Below, piece after piece: positions 33,428-42,914 of a stretch of DNA of 64,000 bases (positions within the stretch are counted from its first letter, which is position 1; every line of letters starts with the position of its first letter). The notes beneath the pieces were generated by a model. That model ran no database searches, was not told the DNA's origin, and was given only the letters and a program-made list of their open reading frames with translations. Source of the stretch: Nitrospira sp. (GTDB taxonomy: Bacteria; Nitrospirota; Nitrospiria; Nitrospirales; Nitrospiraceae). The stretch is taken from NCBI GenBank assembly GCA_016873495.1, contig VGXC01000013.1, positions 1 to 64,000 of the forward strand, written 5' to 3'. The translations under genes and the position numbers were made by a program.

Positions 33428-34691
33428 GTGGAGGCCTGCCTGCGTCGAATCACCCTGTCTCGGCTGAGTTGTTTCTGTGCTTGGACGATCCTCCTTGCCT
33501 TGTGTGTTCAGGGGCAGCCCGGTTTCGTTTTGGCCTTGGATGAGCCTATCAAGGTTGAAGACAGGCGGGATGCTCATGGACGGCTGATCGTCTCCAAGGC
33601 CCTCGGCATCTCCTTCTCCGGCTATCTGGAAGGCTCCTACACGCAGAACTTCAGCAACCCCTCCAACGGCATCAACCAGCTGCGCATCTTCGACGTCAAC
33701 GCAAACGAGTTCCGGCCGAACGTGGCCAAGTTCGTGCTCGATCGCGAAGCCCATGCGGATGGAGCCGGCTGGGAGCGGGCCGGCTTCCACGTCAAGTTCA
33801 ACGCGGGCAAGGACTCGAAATTCATCGGGGGCACCAACCTCAGCCCCTATGCGGATTTCCAGGAGTTCTATGTCCAGTATGTCCTGCCGGTCGGAACGGG
33901 CCTGGACATCAAAGCCGGCCGCATCAATACCTTGATCGGCTTCGAAGGCCTTGAGAGTCCGGAGAACCCGAACTATTCTCGGTCCTGGCTCTTCGGCCTG
34001 GGGCAACCCTTCACGACGTTCGGCATACGAGCTTCCTACGAGTTCAGCAAACAGGTCTCCTTTTCGATCGGCGGGATCAATTCGATCACCTCATCGACCG
34101 GTGATTCGACGAACAAGCTTATGGTGGAGTCGGCCCTCGTCTGGACCGTTACCGAGCGATTGAAGGCGACCTTCTACGGGCTCTTCGGGCCGAGACCGGG
34201 ACAGCGGCCTGGGTCGGGGGGAAACCGTGTCCTTGGCGGAGGATTTGTGAACTACCAATTGTCCGACAAGGCGTCGCTGGTCCTGGAGGCCTACTACGCC
34301 AACCAGGAGCGAGCCAGCGATTTGAGCCGGGGGGGGGAACGCCAGATGGGACGGGGTGGCCGGCTACCTTATCTATGATGTGAACAAGGAATGGGGGGTC
34401 AGATTCCGGTCCGAGATCTTCGAGGATGCGGGCGGGTTTGTCTCCTGCAACGGGACCGAATCCTTCCCGAAGGCCAACGTCTGTTTCGGCGCGACGGATC
34501 GCCGGACGTCCCGCGACGTGGCCCAGACCCTTTGGGAGACCACCGGCACTCTCCAGTATCGTCCCTTCGCGTCGCTCCTCACACGCCTGGAGTACCGCTA
34601 CGACAAGTCCGACCAGAACGTCTTCCAGCTCGGTAATCGCGCGACCAGTTACCAGCCGACGTTGACGCTGGACGTCGTCTATTTCTTTTGA
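33428..34691 (+). pseudogene. OmpL-like beta-barrel porin, frameshifted at a run of nine G
   Basis: An outer-membrane protein of the BBP2/OmpL-like type reads from GTG 33428 (signal peptide, then SKALGISFSGYLEGSYTQNF, IGFEGLESPENPNYSRSWLF) to a TGA near 34378. The last ~110 residues continue in another frame from about 34338 (AGYLIYDVNKEWGVRF to the C-terminal VVYFF). The switch is at nine G in a row (34329-34337); eight G would restore one reading frame through to 34691. This may be an inactive gene, a phase-variable contingency locus, or a sequencing error in a homopolymer. It sits between the urea transporter and urease genes, so a second urea or amide porin is plausible. Confidence 0.8.
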
Positions 34692-34721
34692 TTCCCCTGG
34701 TTCCAGCCGGAGATGCTCGTG

Positions 34722-34750
34722 TTGACTGAGACCATTGGAAGTGCTAGGTT
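34722..34750 (+). promoter_or_regulatory. Probable sigma-70 promoter of the urease operon
   Basis: TTGACT (34722-34727) and TAGGTT (34745-34750) are spaced by 17 bases. They lie about 75 bases upstream of the ureA start and just after the end of the frameshifted porin. The -10 is imperfect, so the call is moderate. Confidence 0.5.
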
Positions 34751-34823
34751 TCGCCCGCTGTCGCTGGTCTCCAGCGGGGCTCATCAGGGAATGTGATCGG
34801 CGGCGGCTGGGTAAGGGGACTCT

Positions 34824-35126
34824 ATGCATCTGACTCCGCGAGAACAGGAAAAACTGCTGATCTATGTGGCGGCGCAACTCGCCAAAGAGCGCAAGGCCCG
34901 CGGATTGAAGCTCAACCACCCGGAGGCGGTGGCCTACATTACGGCGGCCTTGCTGGAGGGGGTCAGGGACGGACGGACCGTGTCCGACCTGATGAGCTAT
35001 GGGGCCACGCTCCTTGGTAGGGCCGATGTGATGCCCGGCGTGCCGGAGATGATTGACGATATACAGGTCGAAGGGACCTTTCCAGATGGGACGAAATTAG
35101 TCACGGTTCATCAACCAATTAGATGA
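34824..35126 (+). CDS. ureA: Urease subunit gamma
   Basis: This protein has 100 residues, exactly the usual UreA length. Typical segments are [50 protein letters not shown] and the C-terminal [11 protein letters not shown]. It forms the small structural subunit of the UreABC trimer. AAGGGGA lies five bases before the ATG. The gap to ureB is about 50 bases and unusually AT-rich for this genome. Confidence 0.97.
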   Translation: MHLTPREQEKLLIYVAAQLAKERKARGLKLNHPEAVAYITAALLEGVRDGRTVSDLMSYGATLLGRADVMPGVPEMIDDIQVEGTFPDGTKLVTVHQPIR

Positions 35127-35177
35127 TATATAGAAAGTGATTGTTAAGATATATTGGCCCTTGAAACACGAGGTCCG

Positions 35178-35669
35178 ATGATGAAGAAATCAGCTAAGAG
35201 AATCACGGCCAAAGCCCAGCCGTCCGTCAAGATTCAGGCCAAGGCTTCCCCGCAGGCTCCGTCTCGCAAAGCGCCCCAACCGGCTGATGTGATCCCCGGG
35301 GAGATCATCCTGGGGAAGGGCGACATCGTCGCCCTTCAAGGTCGTCGTACTGTGGAGGTTACGGTGGCGAATGAGGGAGACCGGCCGATTCAGGTCGGGT
35401 CGCACTGCCACTTTTTCGAGGCCAACCGATCGCTCAAGTTCGATCGGGAGAAGGCCTTCGGGTTCCGTCTTTGCGTCCCGGCCGGGACGGCGGTCCGATT
35501 TGAACCAGGCGAAGAAAAGCAGGTGACGCTTGTGGCTCTCGGTGGTAATCGGGTGGCCTATGGTATCAACGGGCTGACCCATGGCCGCCTGGACGATCCG
35601 CAGGTAAAGGCCCAGGCAATGGCGCGCGCGGCTGGACAGGGCTTTCTCGTAAAGGGATCGCGTCCATGA
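35178..35669 (+). CDS. ureB: Urease subunit beta with N-terminal extension
   Basis: This protein has 163 residues from ATG 35178 (the next codon is also ATG; GAGGT lies just upstream). The conserved UreB fold starts only at about residue 38 ([13 protein letters not shown]) and includes [20 protein letters not shown] and [19 protein letters not shown]. The first ~37 residues are Lys/Ala/Pro/Ser-rich and basic, and are not part of standard UreB (about 100 residues). The role of the tail is unknown; it could aid assembly or localisation. The 3' end overlaps ureC by four bases. Confidence 0.95.
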   Translation: MMKKSAKRITAKAQPSVKIQAKASPQAPSRKAPQPADVIPGEIILGKGDIVALQGRRTVEVTVANEGDRPIQVGSHCHFFEANRSLKFDREKAFGFRLCVPAGTAVRFEPGEEKQVTLVALGGNRVAYGINGLTHGRLDDPQVKAQAMARAAGQGFLVKGSRP

Positions 35670-37390
35670 AGATTCCTCGCCGCCAATATGCAGACCTCTA
35701 CGGGCCGACCGCCGGAGATCGGATTCGCCTGGCCGACACGGAGCTGATCGTCGAAATCGAGAAGGACCTCACGACGCCGGGCGAAGAGGCCAAGTTCGGG
35801 GGTGGGAAAGTCATCCGGGACGGGATGGGCCAGTCGCCTTCGGCAACCCGTGCGGGCGGTGCGCTGGACCTCGTGATCACGAACGCGATCATCCTGGACC
35901 ATTGGGGAATCGTCAAGGCGGACATCGGCATCAAGCACGGACGCATTTCCGGCATCGGAAAGGCGGGCAACCCGGACCTGATGGATGGGGTGACGCCTGG
36001 GATGGAAATTGGCCCGGCCACGGAAGTGCTTTCGGCGGAAGGCAAGATTGTGACGGCCGGCGGCATGGACACCCACATCCATTTCATCTGTCCGCAGATC
36101 ATCACGGAAGGGTTGGCCAACGGCCTCACGTCGCTGATCGGCGGTGGGACCGGCCCGGCCACCGGGACGAACGCAACGACTTGCACGCCCGGCGCCTGGA
36201 ACATCCACCGAATGCTGGAGGCGGCCGAGGGATTTCCCATCAACCTGGGATTTTTGGGCAAGGGGAACTCGTCGCTACCCGAAGGGCTCAACGAGCAGAT
36301 CGAGGCGGGCGCCATCGGGCTCAAACTCCACGAGGATTGGGGCACGACGCCGGCCGCGATCTCCACCTGTTTGGATGTGGCCGAGCAGTACGACGTGCAA
36401 GTGGCGATTCATACCGACACGCTGAACGAGGCCGGGTTCGTCGAGGACACGATCAGGGCATTTGCCGGCCGGACGATCCACTCGTTTCACACGGAGGGAG
36501 CGGGAGGTGGCCATGCGCCGGACATCATCAAGGTCTGCGGCGAACCGAACGTGCTGCCGTCTTCGACGAACCCCACCATGCCCTTCACCGTCAACACAAT
36601 GGATGAGCACCTGGACATGCTCATGGTCTGCCACCATCTCCATCCCCGGGTGCCGGAGGACATCGCCTTTGCCGAGTCCCGCATCCGGCGCGAAACGATC
36701 GCGGCAGAGGACATTCTGCACGACATGGGCGCGATCAGCATCATGTCGTCGGATTCGCAGGCGATGGGGCGGGTCGGGGAGGTGATCATCCGCACGTGGC
36801 AGACGGCGCATAAGATGAAGCTGCAACGCGGGCATCTTAAGGGCCCGGGCGAAGGGGCGAGCGTCACGCACGATAATTTCCGCGCCAGGCGATTCGTGGC
36901 CAAATACACGATCAATCCTGCGATCGCGCATGGAGTCGCCCATGAAGTCGGCTCGGTCGAAGTGGGAAAGCTGGCGGATCTCGTTCTTTGGAAGCCGGCC
37001 TTCTTCGGGGTCAAGCCGGAGATCGTCGTGAAGGGCGGGTTTCCCATGTCCGCGGCGATGGGCGACCCCAACGCTTCGATCCCGACGCCGCAGCCGGTGC
37101 TCACCAGGCCCATGTTCGGGAGCTTTGGTCGGGCCCTCTACAACACCAGCCTGACGTTCGTGTCGCAGGCGGCGTTGGACCGGGAAGTGCCCAAGACTCT
37201 GGGTTTGCAGAAGCGGCTGGCCGTCGTCAAGAAGTGCCGCGGGATCGGTAAGCGCGACCTCAAATTGAACGACGCGCTGCCCAGGATCGAAGTGGACCCG
37301 GAGACCTACGTGGTCAGGGCCGACGGACAGACGCTCTCCTGCGAACCGCTGGCCCTCTTGCCGATGGCACAGCGGTACTTCCTCTTTTAG
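35666..37390 (+). CDS. ureC: Urease subunit alpha (catalytic)
   Basis: This protein has 574 residues, close to the usual 567-570. It hydrolyses urea to ammonia and carbamate at a dinickel site. The carbamylated lysine is Lys220 in [12 protein letters not shown]. Nickel and substrate ligands are in [20 protein letters not shown] and [15 protein letters not shown]. The mobile flap carries [20 protein letters not shown]. The motif [13 protein letters not shown] is intact. All catalytic residues I can check are present, so the enzyme should be active. An inverted-repeat element starts in the base after its stop. Confidence 0.98.
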   Translation: MKIPRRQYADLYGPTAGDRIRLADTELIVEIEKDLTTPGEEAKFGGGKVIRDGMGQSPSATRAGGALDLVITNAIILDHWGIVKADIGIKHGRISGIGKAGNPDLMDGVTPGMEIGPATEVLSAEGKIVTAGGMDTHIHFICPQIITEGLANGLTSLIGGGTGPATGTNATTCTPGAWNIHRMLEAAEGFPINLGFLGKGNSSLPEGLNEQIEAGAIGLKLHEDWGTTPAAISTCLDVAEQYDVQVAIHTDTLNEAGFVEDTIRAFAGRTIHSFHTEGAGGGHAPDIIKVCGEPNVLPSSTNPTMPFTVNTMDEHLDMLMVCHHLHPRVPEDIAFAESRIRRETIAAEDILHDMGAISIMSSDSQAMGRVGEVIIRTWQTAHKMKLQRGHLKGPGEGASVTHDNFRARRFVAKYTINPAIAHGVAHEVGSVEVGKLADLVLWKPAFFGVKPEIVVKGGFPMSAAMGDPNASIPTPQPVLTRPMFGSFGRALYNTSLTFVSQAALDREVPKTLGLQKRLAVVKKCRGIGKRDLKLNDALPRIEVDPETYVVRADGQTLSCEPLALLPMAQRYFLF

Positions 37391-37513
37391 CAGGCTGATG
37401 AAAATGTCCTCCAGCTTCGTTCTCAGTCGCTCGACCCCCTCAACGTACTTCTCCAGTACGCCTCAGGGGCCTCGCTCCTTGCGGCCTTGCTGGAGACCAT
37501 TTTGATCAGCCTG
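37391..37513. repeat. 123-bp inverted-repeat element between ureC and ureF
   Basis: The 25-base ends CAGGCTGATGAAAATGTCCT plus CCAGC (37391-37415) and their complement at 37489-37513 match at 22 of 25 positions. Elements ending in CAGGCTG.TGAAAA are a recurrent intergenic type in many GC-rich bacteria. It contains no gene. It separates the urease structural genes from ureF and may influence how far transcription continues. Confidence 0.7.
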
Positions 37514-37535
37514 TTGGTCTGAACGGGATAATATA

Positions 37536-38219
37536 ATGAAAGCCCTTTCGCTGCTTCATGGCATCCGGTACGTGGACAGTTTTTTCCCTGCCGGGGGATT
37601 TGCCTATTCGTCAGGTTTGGAGGCGGCGGTGCAGAGAGGGGCGGTAAAGGACTCGCAGGGGTTCGCTCTGTACGTCGAAGATTTCTTCCAGTCCGGGTTG
37701 GGGAGGCGCGAAGCCGTGGCCGTAGCAAGGGCCTGGCAAGGGGCGAGGGGCAAGGGGCGAGAGGCGCAGGAGGCGGACCAAGAACTGGATGCGATGATGA
37801 CGGGCCGCGAGAGCCGTCAGGCCAGCAAGCAGATGGGACGGCAGGTGCTCAGAGGAGCGCTGGTGGACGAAGACGCGTCCCCGGTCGTTCGGGAGTATCT
37901 CCGAGAAGTTGAGGCTGGTCGCGCAGCCGGGCACCTGGCCGTTGCACTTGGGTTGGTGCTGGGCGAAGCGGGCTGGACAAGAGAACAGACGGTGACAGCA
38001 TTTTTGTACCAGCAATCGGTCGGGTTCGTGTCGGCGTCGCTCAAGCTGCTTCCTATCGGTCAACGCGAGGGCCAGCGGTTGTTGGCTTCCTGGGCTCCGA
38101 TGATCAGCCGTCTAAGCCGACAGGCTGTCGCTGACACGGCCATGACTGCCTGGACGCCGGTGCAGGACATCTACGCTATGAAGCATAGCCGGTTGGCTTC
38201 ACGCCTCTTTCGGTCCTAG
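37536..38219 (+). CDS. ureF: Urease accessory protein UreF
   Basis: This protein has 227 residues. UreF joins UreD and UreG on apo-urease and gates nickel transfer by acting on the UreG GTPase cycle. Family features are DSFFPAGGFAYSSGLEAAV near the N-terminus, the long helical middle, and the C-terminal WTPVQDIYAMKHSRLASRLF. A short insertion around WQGARGKGREAQEADQELD is unusually polar. The gene follows the inverted-repeat element after ureC with AT-rich sequence (GATAATATA) just before its ATG. Confidence 0.93.
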   Translation: MKALSLLHGIRYVDSFFPAGGFAYSSGLEAAVQRGAVKDSQGFALYVEDFFQSGLGRREAVAVARAWQGARGKGREAQEADQELDAMMTGRESRQASKQMGRQVLRGALVDEDASPVVREYLREVEAGRAAGHLAVALGLVLGEAGWTREQTVTAFLYQQSVGFVSASLKLLPIGQREGQRLLASWAPMISRLSRQAVADTAMTAWTPVQDIYAMKHSRLASRLFRS

Positions 38220-38262
38220 CTCGTCGCTGCAGGCTGATGGCTCATAGCCGAGGGCGTTTCTT

Positions 38263-38937
38263 ATGGGCGGGCATCACCACGATCACGACCACCATCATGA
38301 GGGCAACGGGAAGCCGACGTTGGCCCGTGCCAACAAGATCCCGACGTTCGGTGTTGGTGGTCCGGTCGGATCGGGCAAGACCGCCCTGGTGGAGGCGCTT
38401 TGCCGCAAGCTGCGCGACCGATTCAGCATCGGGGTTGTGACCAACGATATTTTCACCAAGGAAGACGCGGAATTTCTCACGCGGCGCGGCGTCCTTCCGC
38501 CGGAACGTATTCTGGGGGTGGAAACAGGCGGCTGTCCTCACACGGCGATCCGCGAGGATGCGTCGCACAACCAGGAAGCGTTGGACGATCTGGTGAGGCG
38601 TTTCCCCGACGTCCAAGTGCTGTTCATCGAAAGCGGCGGCGACAACTTGGCCGCGACCTTCAGCCCCGAGCTGGTGGACTATACGATCTATGTGATCGAC
38701 GTGGCGGCGGGCGACAAGATTCCGCGCAAGGGCGGGCCTGGGATCACGAGATCCGACCTGCTCGTCATCAACAAGATCGATCTGGCCCCGCATGTCCGGG
38801 CCGACCTCTCCGTGATGGACCGCGACAGCAAGAAAATGCGCGAGTCGTTGCCGTTCATCTTCACGAATCTCCTTACCGGACGGGGGCTGGACCAGGTGGT
38901 GGAGTGGGTGCTGGCGCGCATTCCCGCGAATCGCTGA
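38263..38937 (+). CDS. ureG: Urease accessory GTPase UreG with histidine-rich N-terminus
   Basis: This protein has 224 residues. It is a SIMIBI-class GTPase that delivers nickel to urease. The P-loop [13 protein letters not shown], the metal-binding [13 protein letters not shown] (Cys-Pro-His) and the guanine motif INKIDL are intact. The N-terminus [14 protein letters not shown] is a histidine/aspartate-rich tail that could hold nickel. No ureE (nickel metallochaperone) gene lies in the cluster, so this tail may partly take over nickel storage. That last point is inference. Confidence 0.96.
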   Translation: MGGHHHDHDHHHEGNGKPTLARANKIPTFGVGGPVGSGKTALVEALCRKLRDRFSIGVVTNDIFTKEDAEFLTRRGVLPPERILGVETGGCPHTAIREDASHNQEALDDLVRRFPDVQVLFIESGGDNLAATFSPELVDYTIYVIDVAAGDKIPRKGGPGITRSDLLVINKIDLAPHVRADLSVMDRDSKKMRESLPFIFTNLLTGRGLDQVVEWVLARIPANR

Positions 38938-38951
38938 AAGGGCAGGGAAAC

Positions 38952-39821
38952 ATGGGGCGCCAGGCCGTTCATGCCGACTCCTTGCGCTCGGTCGGCCGGA
39001 TCGGCGCCATGACTCTCCGCTATGAGCAGCGCCGTCGGATGACTGTCCTGTCCCATTCCCGCTGCACAACCCCCTGGCACCAGTCGCCGCCCATCCAGCT
39101 GGACGGGTCCGGTTCCGTCTATCAGCCGCTGCTGAACCCCTCCGGCGGACTGGTGGGGGGAGACCGACTCTCGCTCGATGCGCAGTTGGGGCCTGACACC
39201 CACGTGATCGTTTCGACTCCCTCCGCGAACCGCGTCTACCGATCTCTGTCGGAGACTTCGGCGCAACTTATTAATCTGTCCGTCGGGGAGCGGGCGATCC
39301 TCGAATGGGTCCCGGATCTCACGATTCCCTTTGCCGGAGCCCGGTATCGACAAGAAATCCATGTCCGGCTGGAAGCGGGTGCGACGCTGCTGCTCTGGGA
39401 TGCCCTTGCCTGCGGCCGCGTCGCCCGAGGCGAGCGCTGGGATTTTGCCAGCCTAGAGAACGAGATCCGCATCATCGCCGCCGACGGCCGTCGGCTGGTC
39501 GAGCGGTACGATCTCGATGGGTCGAAAGGGCCACATCGAACGGGGCTCGCGCGAAACTGGGAGTATGTCGCGTCGCTCTATCTGGTCGGCGATTCGATCG
39601 ACGCCGAGCGCAGGAAGAAATTGGAAGAGGCATTGGCATTGATTCTGGATGAGCATCCGGAGGAGGTCTTGGGGGGAGTCTCCCAACCGGCCGTGCCGGG
39701 TTTGGCCGTCAAGCTGCTGTCCCGTTCGGCTCCGGCCCTGGTGCGGACGTTTACCGCGCTCTGGACTGCGGCCCGGTTGTGCTTGTGGAATCGCCCCATG
39801 CTGGAGCTGCGCCGCTACTAA
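38952..39821 (+). CDS. ureD: Urease accessory protein UreD (UreH)
   Basis: This protein has 289 residues from ATG 38952 with AGGGA upstream; the longer frame overlapping ureG is rejected. UreD forms the platform that binds apo-urease and the UreFG complex. Typical stretches are LNPSGGLVGGDRLSLDAQLG, the TPSANRVYRS segment and LLLWDALACGRVARGE. It is the last gene of the urease set, 14 bases after ureG. Location is cytoplasmic. Confidence 0.94.
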   Translation: MGRQAVHADSLRSVGRIGAMTLRYEQRRRMTVLSHSRCTTPWHQSPPIQLDGSGSVYQPLLNPSGGLVGGDRLSLDAQLGPDTHVIVSTPSANRVYRSLSETSAQLINLSVGERAILEWVPDLTIPFAGARYRQEIHVRLEAGATLLLWDALACGRVARGERWDFASLENEIRIIAADGRRLVERYDLDGSKGPHRTGLARNWEYVASLYLVGDSIDAERRKKLEEALALILDEHPEEVLGGVSQPAVPGLAVKLLSRSAPALVRTFTALWTAARLCLWNRPMLELRRY

Positions 39822-39897
39822 GCCGACATGGTTTTGACGCGGCGCGCCTGCGCGTCTATTATGATCCGCCTACCGTGCGGTCCGACCCGGAGGGGGC

Positions 39898-42534
39898 ATG
39901 CCCACACTTGAGCGGCAGTATCAACTCCTCTTTGACCAGAACCCCCAGCCCATGTGGGTCTTCGACATGGAGACCCTCGCCTTCCTCGCCGTGAACGATG
40001 CCACGGTTGCCCATTATGGCTACTCGAGAGAGGAATTCCTCGGCATGACGGTCAAGGATGTTCGTCCGCCGGAGGATATTCCCGCCTTGCTCGAACACTT
40101 CGAAAAAACTCCCGATGGATTGGTCGAAGCGGGGGAGTGGCGGCATCGGAAAAAGGACGGCACGATCATTGACGTCAAGATTACGGCCAGTCGGCTGCAA
40201 CTGGAAGGCAGACGGGTGTCCGTCGCCTCGATCCAGGACATCACCGAACGCAAACGGTCCGAAGAGTCGCTGCGTTTTAGCACCCAGCAATTCACGAGCG
40301 CCTTCGAACATGCCGCGATCGGAATGGCGCTCGTGTCGCCCATGGGCCATTTTCTCAAAGTGAACCGCTCGTTGTGCGACATCACGGGATACTCGGCGGA
40401 GGAATTGACGCGGACGACGTTCCAGGACATTACGCACCCTGAGGACATCGAGCGCGACCTTGATTATGTGCGCCAGATGCTGGTCGGAGAGATTCGTTCG
40501 TATCAGATGGAGAAACGGTATGTCCATAAGGGAGGGCACATGGTCTGGGTTCTCCTGAGCGTGTCCCTCGTGCGGGATACCCAGGGGCAGCCCGTCCATT
40601 TTATTGCACAGATTCAAGATATCACCGGGCGCAGGCTGGCGGAGGACAGGCTGCGGGAAACTCAAAACCGCTACCGGAACATCATCGAAGCGACCTTCGA
40701 TGCGATCGCGATCCACGAGGACGGAGTGATACTCGAAGTCAACGAAGCCTACGCCAAGATGTTCGGCTATACGGTTTCCGAAGTCATCGGGATGCATGTG
40801 CTCGAGTTTGTGGCGCCCGAATCAAGGGGGTTGGTCACGGAGAGCGTCCACGAAGCGCAGGAAGCCCCGTATGAGGCGGTGAAAGTCCGTAAAGACGGCA
40901 CCATGGTGTTTTGCGAGGTCATTAGCCGGGCCTACGTTTACCAGGAACGCAAGGCCCGCCTTGCCGCCATTCGCGATATTACCGCCCGCAAGAAGGCCGA
41001 AGCGGAGGCGGGGCGCGTGCAGGCGCTGCTCGGCTCGATCGTCGAACACAGTCCCACGATGTTCTTCGTCAAAAATGCCACGGATCTTCGCTTTGTGCTG
41101 TTCAACAAGGCCGGGGAGGATTTGGTGGGGTACAAGCGGGAGGAACTGATCGGCAAGAACGACTATGACTTCTTTCCCAAAGACGAAGCCGATTTCTTTA
41201 CCGCCAAGGATCGGGAAGTGTTGGCCAGCGGACGATTGCTCGAGATACCGGAGGAACCCATCCAGACCCGGTACAAAGGGTTGCGGTATTTGCGCACGCT
41301 GAAAGTCCCGATTCTGGATCAGGGTGGGCGGCCCCAATATTTGTTGGGCCTCTCGGAAGACATCACGGACCGTAAGCATTTGGAAGAGCAGCTCCGCCAG
41401 TCGCAAAAAATGGAGGCGGTCGGGCAACTTGCCGGGGGAGTCGCCCACGACTTCAATAACCTGCTGACGGGTATTCTCGGCTATTGCGACCTGGCCCTGG
41501 ACCGGATCGCCGGACAGGATCCGCTGCGATCCGACATAGCGGAGATCAAAAAAGCCGGGGATCGGGCCGCGGCCTTGACCCGTCAGTTGCTGGCCTTCGG
41601 TCGTCGCCAGGTCTTGCAGCCCAAAGTGCTGGACCTGAACCTCGTCGTGGCCGATTTGGAGCGTTTGCTCCGTCGGCTGATCGGCGAGCACATCGCCTTA
41701 AGCACGCAGTTGGCTCCTGCTTTGGGGCGAGTCAAGGCCGATCCTGGACAGGTGCAACAGGTGCTCATGAACGTGGTGCTCAATGCCCGAGACGCCATGC
41801 CCCAGGGCGGACGTCTGACGATCGAAACGGCCACCGTCCAGGCCGATCGGATCGGCCCGAACCGGCACGGTTCCGTGCAGCCTGGCCCGTACGCGATGGT
41901 CGAGGTTACCGACACCGGTTGCGGGATGGATGCCGGGACCTTGGAGCGTATCTTCGAACCGTTCTTTACGACCAAGGAGATCGGGAAGGGGACGGGATTG
42001 GGGCTCTCCACCGTGTACGGAATCGTCATGCAAAGCGGCGGATGTCTCGAGGTGCGGAGCGAACCCCACCGCGGCACGAAGTTCGCGATCTATCTGCCCT
42101 GCGTGGAGGAGGCCGCCGAAGGCGTTCCGGGATTACTGACTCCGGAGGCCACGGCGGGGGCAGGGACGGTGCTGTTGGTAGAAGATGAAGACATCGTTCG
42201 CAACATGGTTCGATCCGTTCTCGCCCAGAACGGGTATCGGGTCTTGGAAGCTCGCGGGGGCAACGAAGCCCTCCATCTCGCGCAGCAACATGAGGGGGCG
42301 ATCGATCTGCTGCTGACCGACGTAGTCATGCCCCTGGTGAGCGGGTCGGAGGTGGCGCGCCGCCTGTTACCGCTCCGCCCGAATATGAAAGTTCTTTTTA
42401 TGTCTGGCTATGCCGGCGAAGATGTGGTGGCGCATGGCTTGTCGGTCAAGGGAATCGTGTTCCTTCAAAAGCCGTTCACGCCCTCGGTGCTGCTTAGCAA
42501 GATTCGGGAGATGCTCCTCGCGCCGAGCACGTGA
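39898..42534 (+). CDS. Hybrid sensor histidine kinase with four PAS domains and REC
   Basis: This protein has 878 residues with no clear transmembrane segment. Four PAS-type domains follow one another (starting near residues 8, 130, 255 and 380, for example [19 protein letters not shown] and [20 protein letters not shown]). The HisKA box has phospho-acceptor His517 in [17 protein letters not shown]. The ATPase boxes [16 protein letters not shown] and [13 protein letters not shown] are intact, and the receiver has Asp808 in LLLTDVVMP. The architecture parallels the hybrid kinase at 52-3039. It lies 76 bases after ureD but probably belongs to its own transcript. The signal it senses is not visible from sequence. 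Confidence 0.92.
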   Translation: MPTLERQYQLLFDQNPQPMWVFDMETLAFLAVNDATVAHYGYSREEFLGMTVKDVRPPEDIPALLEHFEKTPDGLVEAGEWRHRKKDGTIIDVKITASRLQLEGRRVSVASIQDITERKRSEESLRFSTQQFTSAFEHAAIGMALVSPMGHFLKVNRSLCDITGYSAEELTRTTFQDITHPEDIERDLDYVRQMLVGEIRSYQMEKRYVHKGGHMVWVLLSVSLVRDTQGQPVHFIAQIQDITGRRLAEDRLRETQNRYRNIIEATFDAIAIHEDGVILEVNEAYAKMFGYTVSEVIGMHVLEFVAPESRGLVTESVHEAQEAPYEAVKVRKDGTMVFCEVISRAYVYQERKARLAAIRDITARKKAEAEAGRVQALLGSIVEHSPTMFFVKNATDLRFVLFNKAGEDLVGYKREELIGKNDYDFFPKDEADFFTAKDREVLASGRLLEIPEEPIQTRYKGLRYLRTLKVPILDQGGRPQYLLGLSEDITDRKHLEEQLRQSQKMEAVGQLAGGVAHDFNNLLTGILGYCDLALDRIAGQDPLRSDIAEIKKAGDRAAALTRQLLAFGRRQVLQPKVLDLNLVVADLERLLRRLIGEHIALSTQLAPALGRVKADPGQVQQVLMNVVLNARDAMPQGGRLTIETATVQADRIGPNRHGSVQPGPYAMVEVTDTGCGMDAGTLERIFEPFFTTKEIGKGTGLGLSTVYGIVMQSGGCLEVRSEPHRGTKFAIYLPCVEEAAEGVPGLLTPEATAGAGTVLLVEDEDIVRNMVRSVLAQNGYRVLEARGGNEALHLAQQHEGAIDLLLTDVVMPLVSGSEVARRLLPLRPNMKVLFMSGYAGEDVVAHGLSVKGIVFLQKPFTPSVLLSKIREMLLAPST

Positions 42535-42580
42535 CCCGGGTCGGCCTGCCTCTGCATCGGTGTGGAGCCCCAGCTCGCGT

Positions 42581-42664
42581 CTACCAAATGCCCAGGCCCA
42601 TCAGGACGATGCCGACCACCATCCAGCCCACCAATCCAACCGATATCATCCGCTCGAGACTCAT
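42581..42664 (-). CDS. Candidate 27-residue membrane microprotein
   Basis: On the minus strand a 27-codon ORF from ATG 42664 encodes MSLERMISVGLVGWMVVGIV and ends in LMGLGIW. GGGGAG lies eight bases before the ATG, a strong ribosome site. The residues from about 8 to 27 form one hydrophobic span, so the product would be almost only a membrane helix. Such peptides often serve as small subunits or regulators of membrane complexes. No neighbour identifies a partner. The call rests on the ribosome site and the hydrophobic pattern only. Confidence 0.45.
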   Translation of the reverse strand: MSLERMISVGLVGWMVVGIVLMGLGIW

Positions 42665-42914
42665 GAGAACGCTCCCCGCAAAATTGGCCTAATGGCATAG
42701 CGAAAGCAAAGACGATGCCGATATTTCCCATACAGGCCTATGGGCATATATTCAGAAAAATGAAGGGATTATCCGGCTACGGCTAATCTGAGGTTGGCCG
42801 AAGTTCTGCCGAACGGTCAAAATTTCGCCTTTGTGCCGAGAATCCACCGGTTGGGAAAAAACTTTCTCTTAGAGGAAGAGGCGAGAGGAGCGGGAAGAGG
42901 CGGATAATCGCCCG

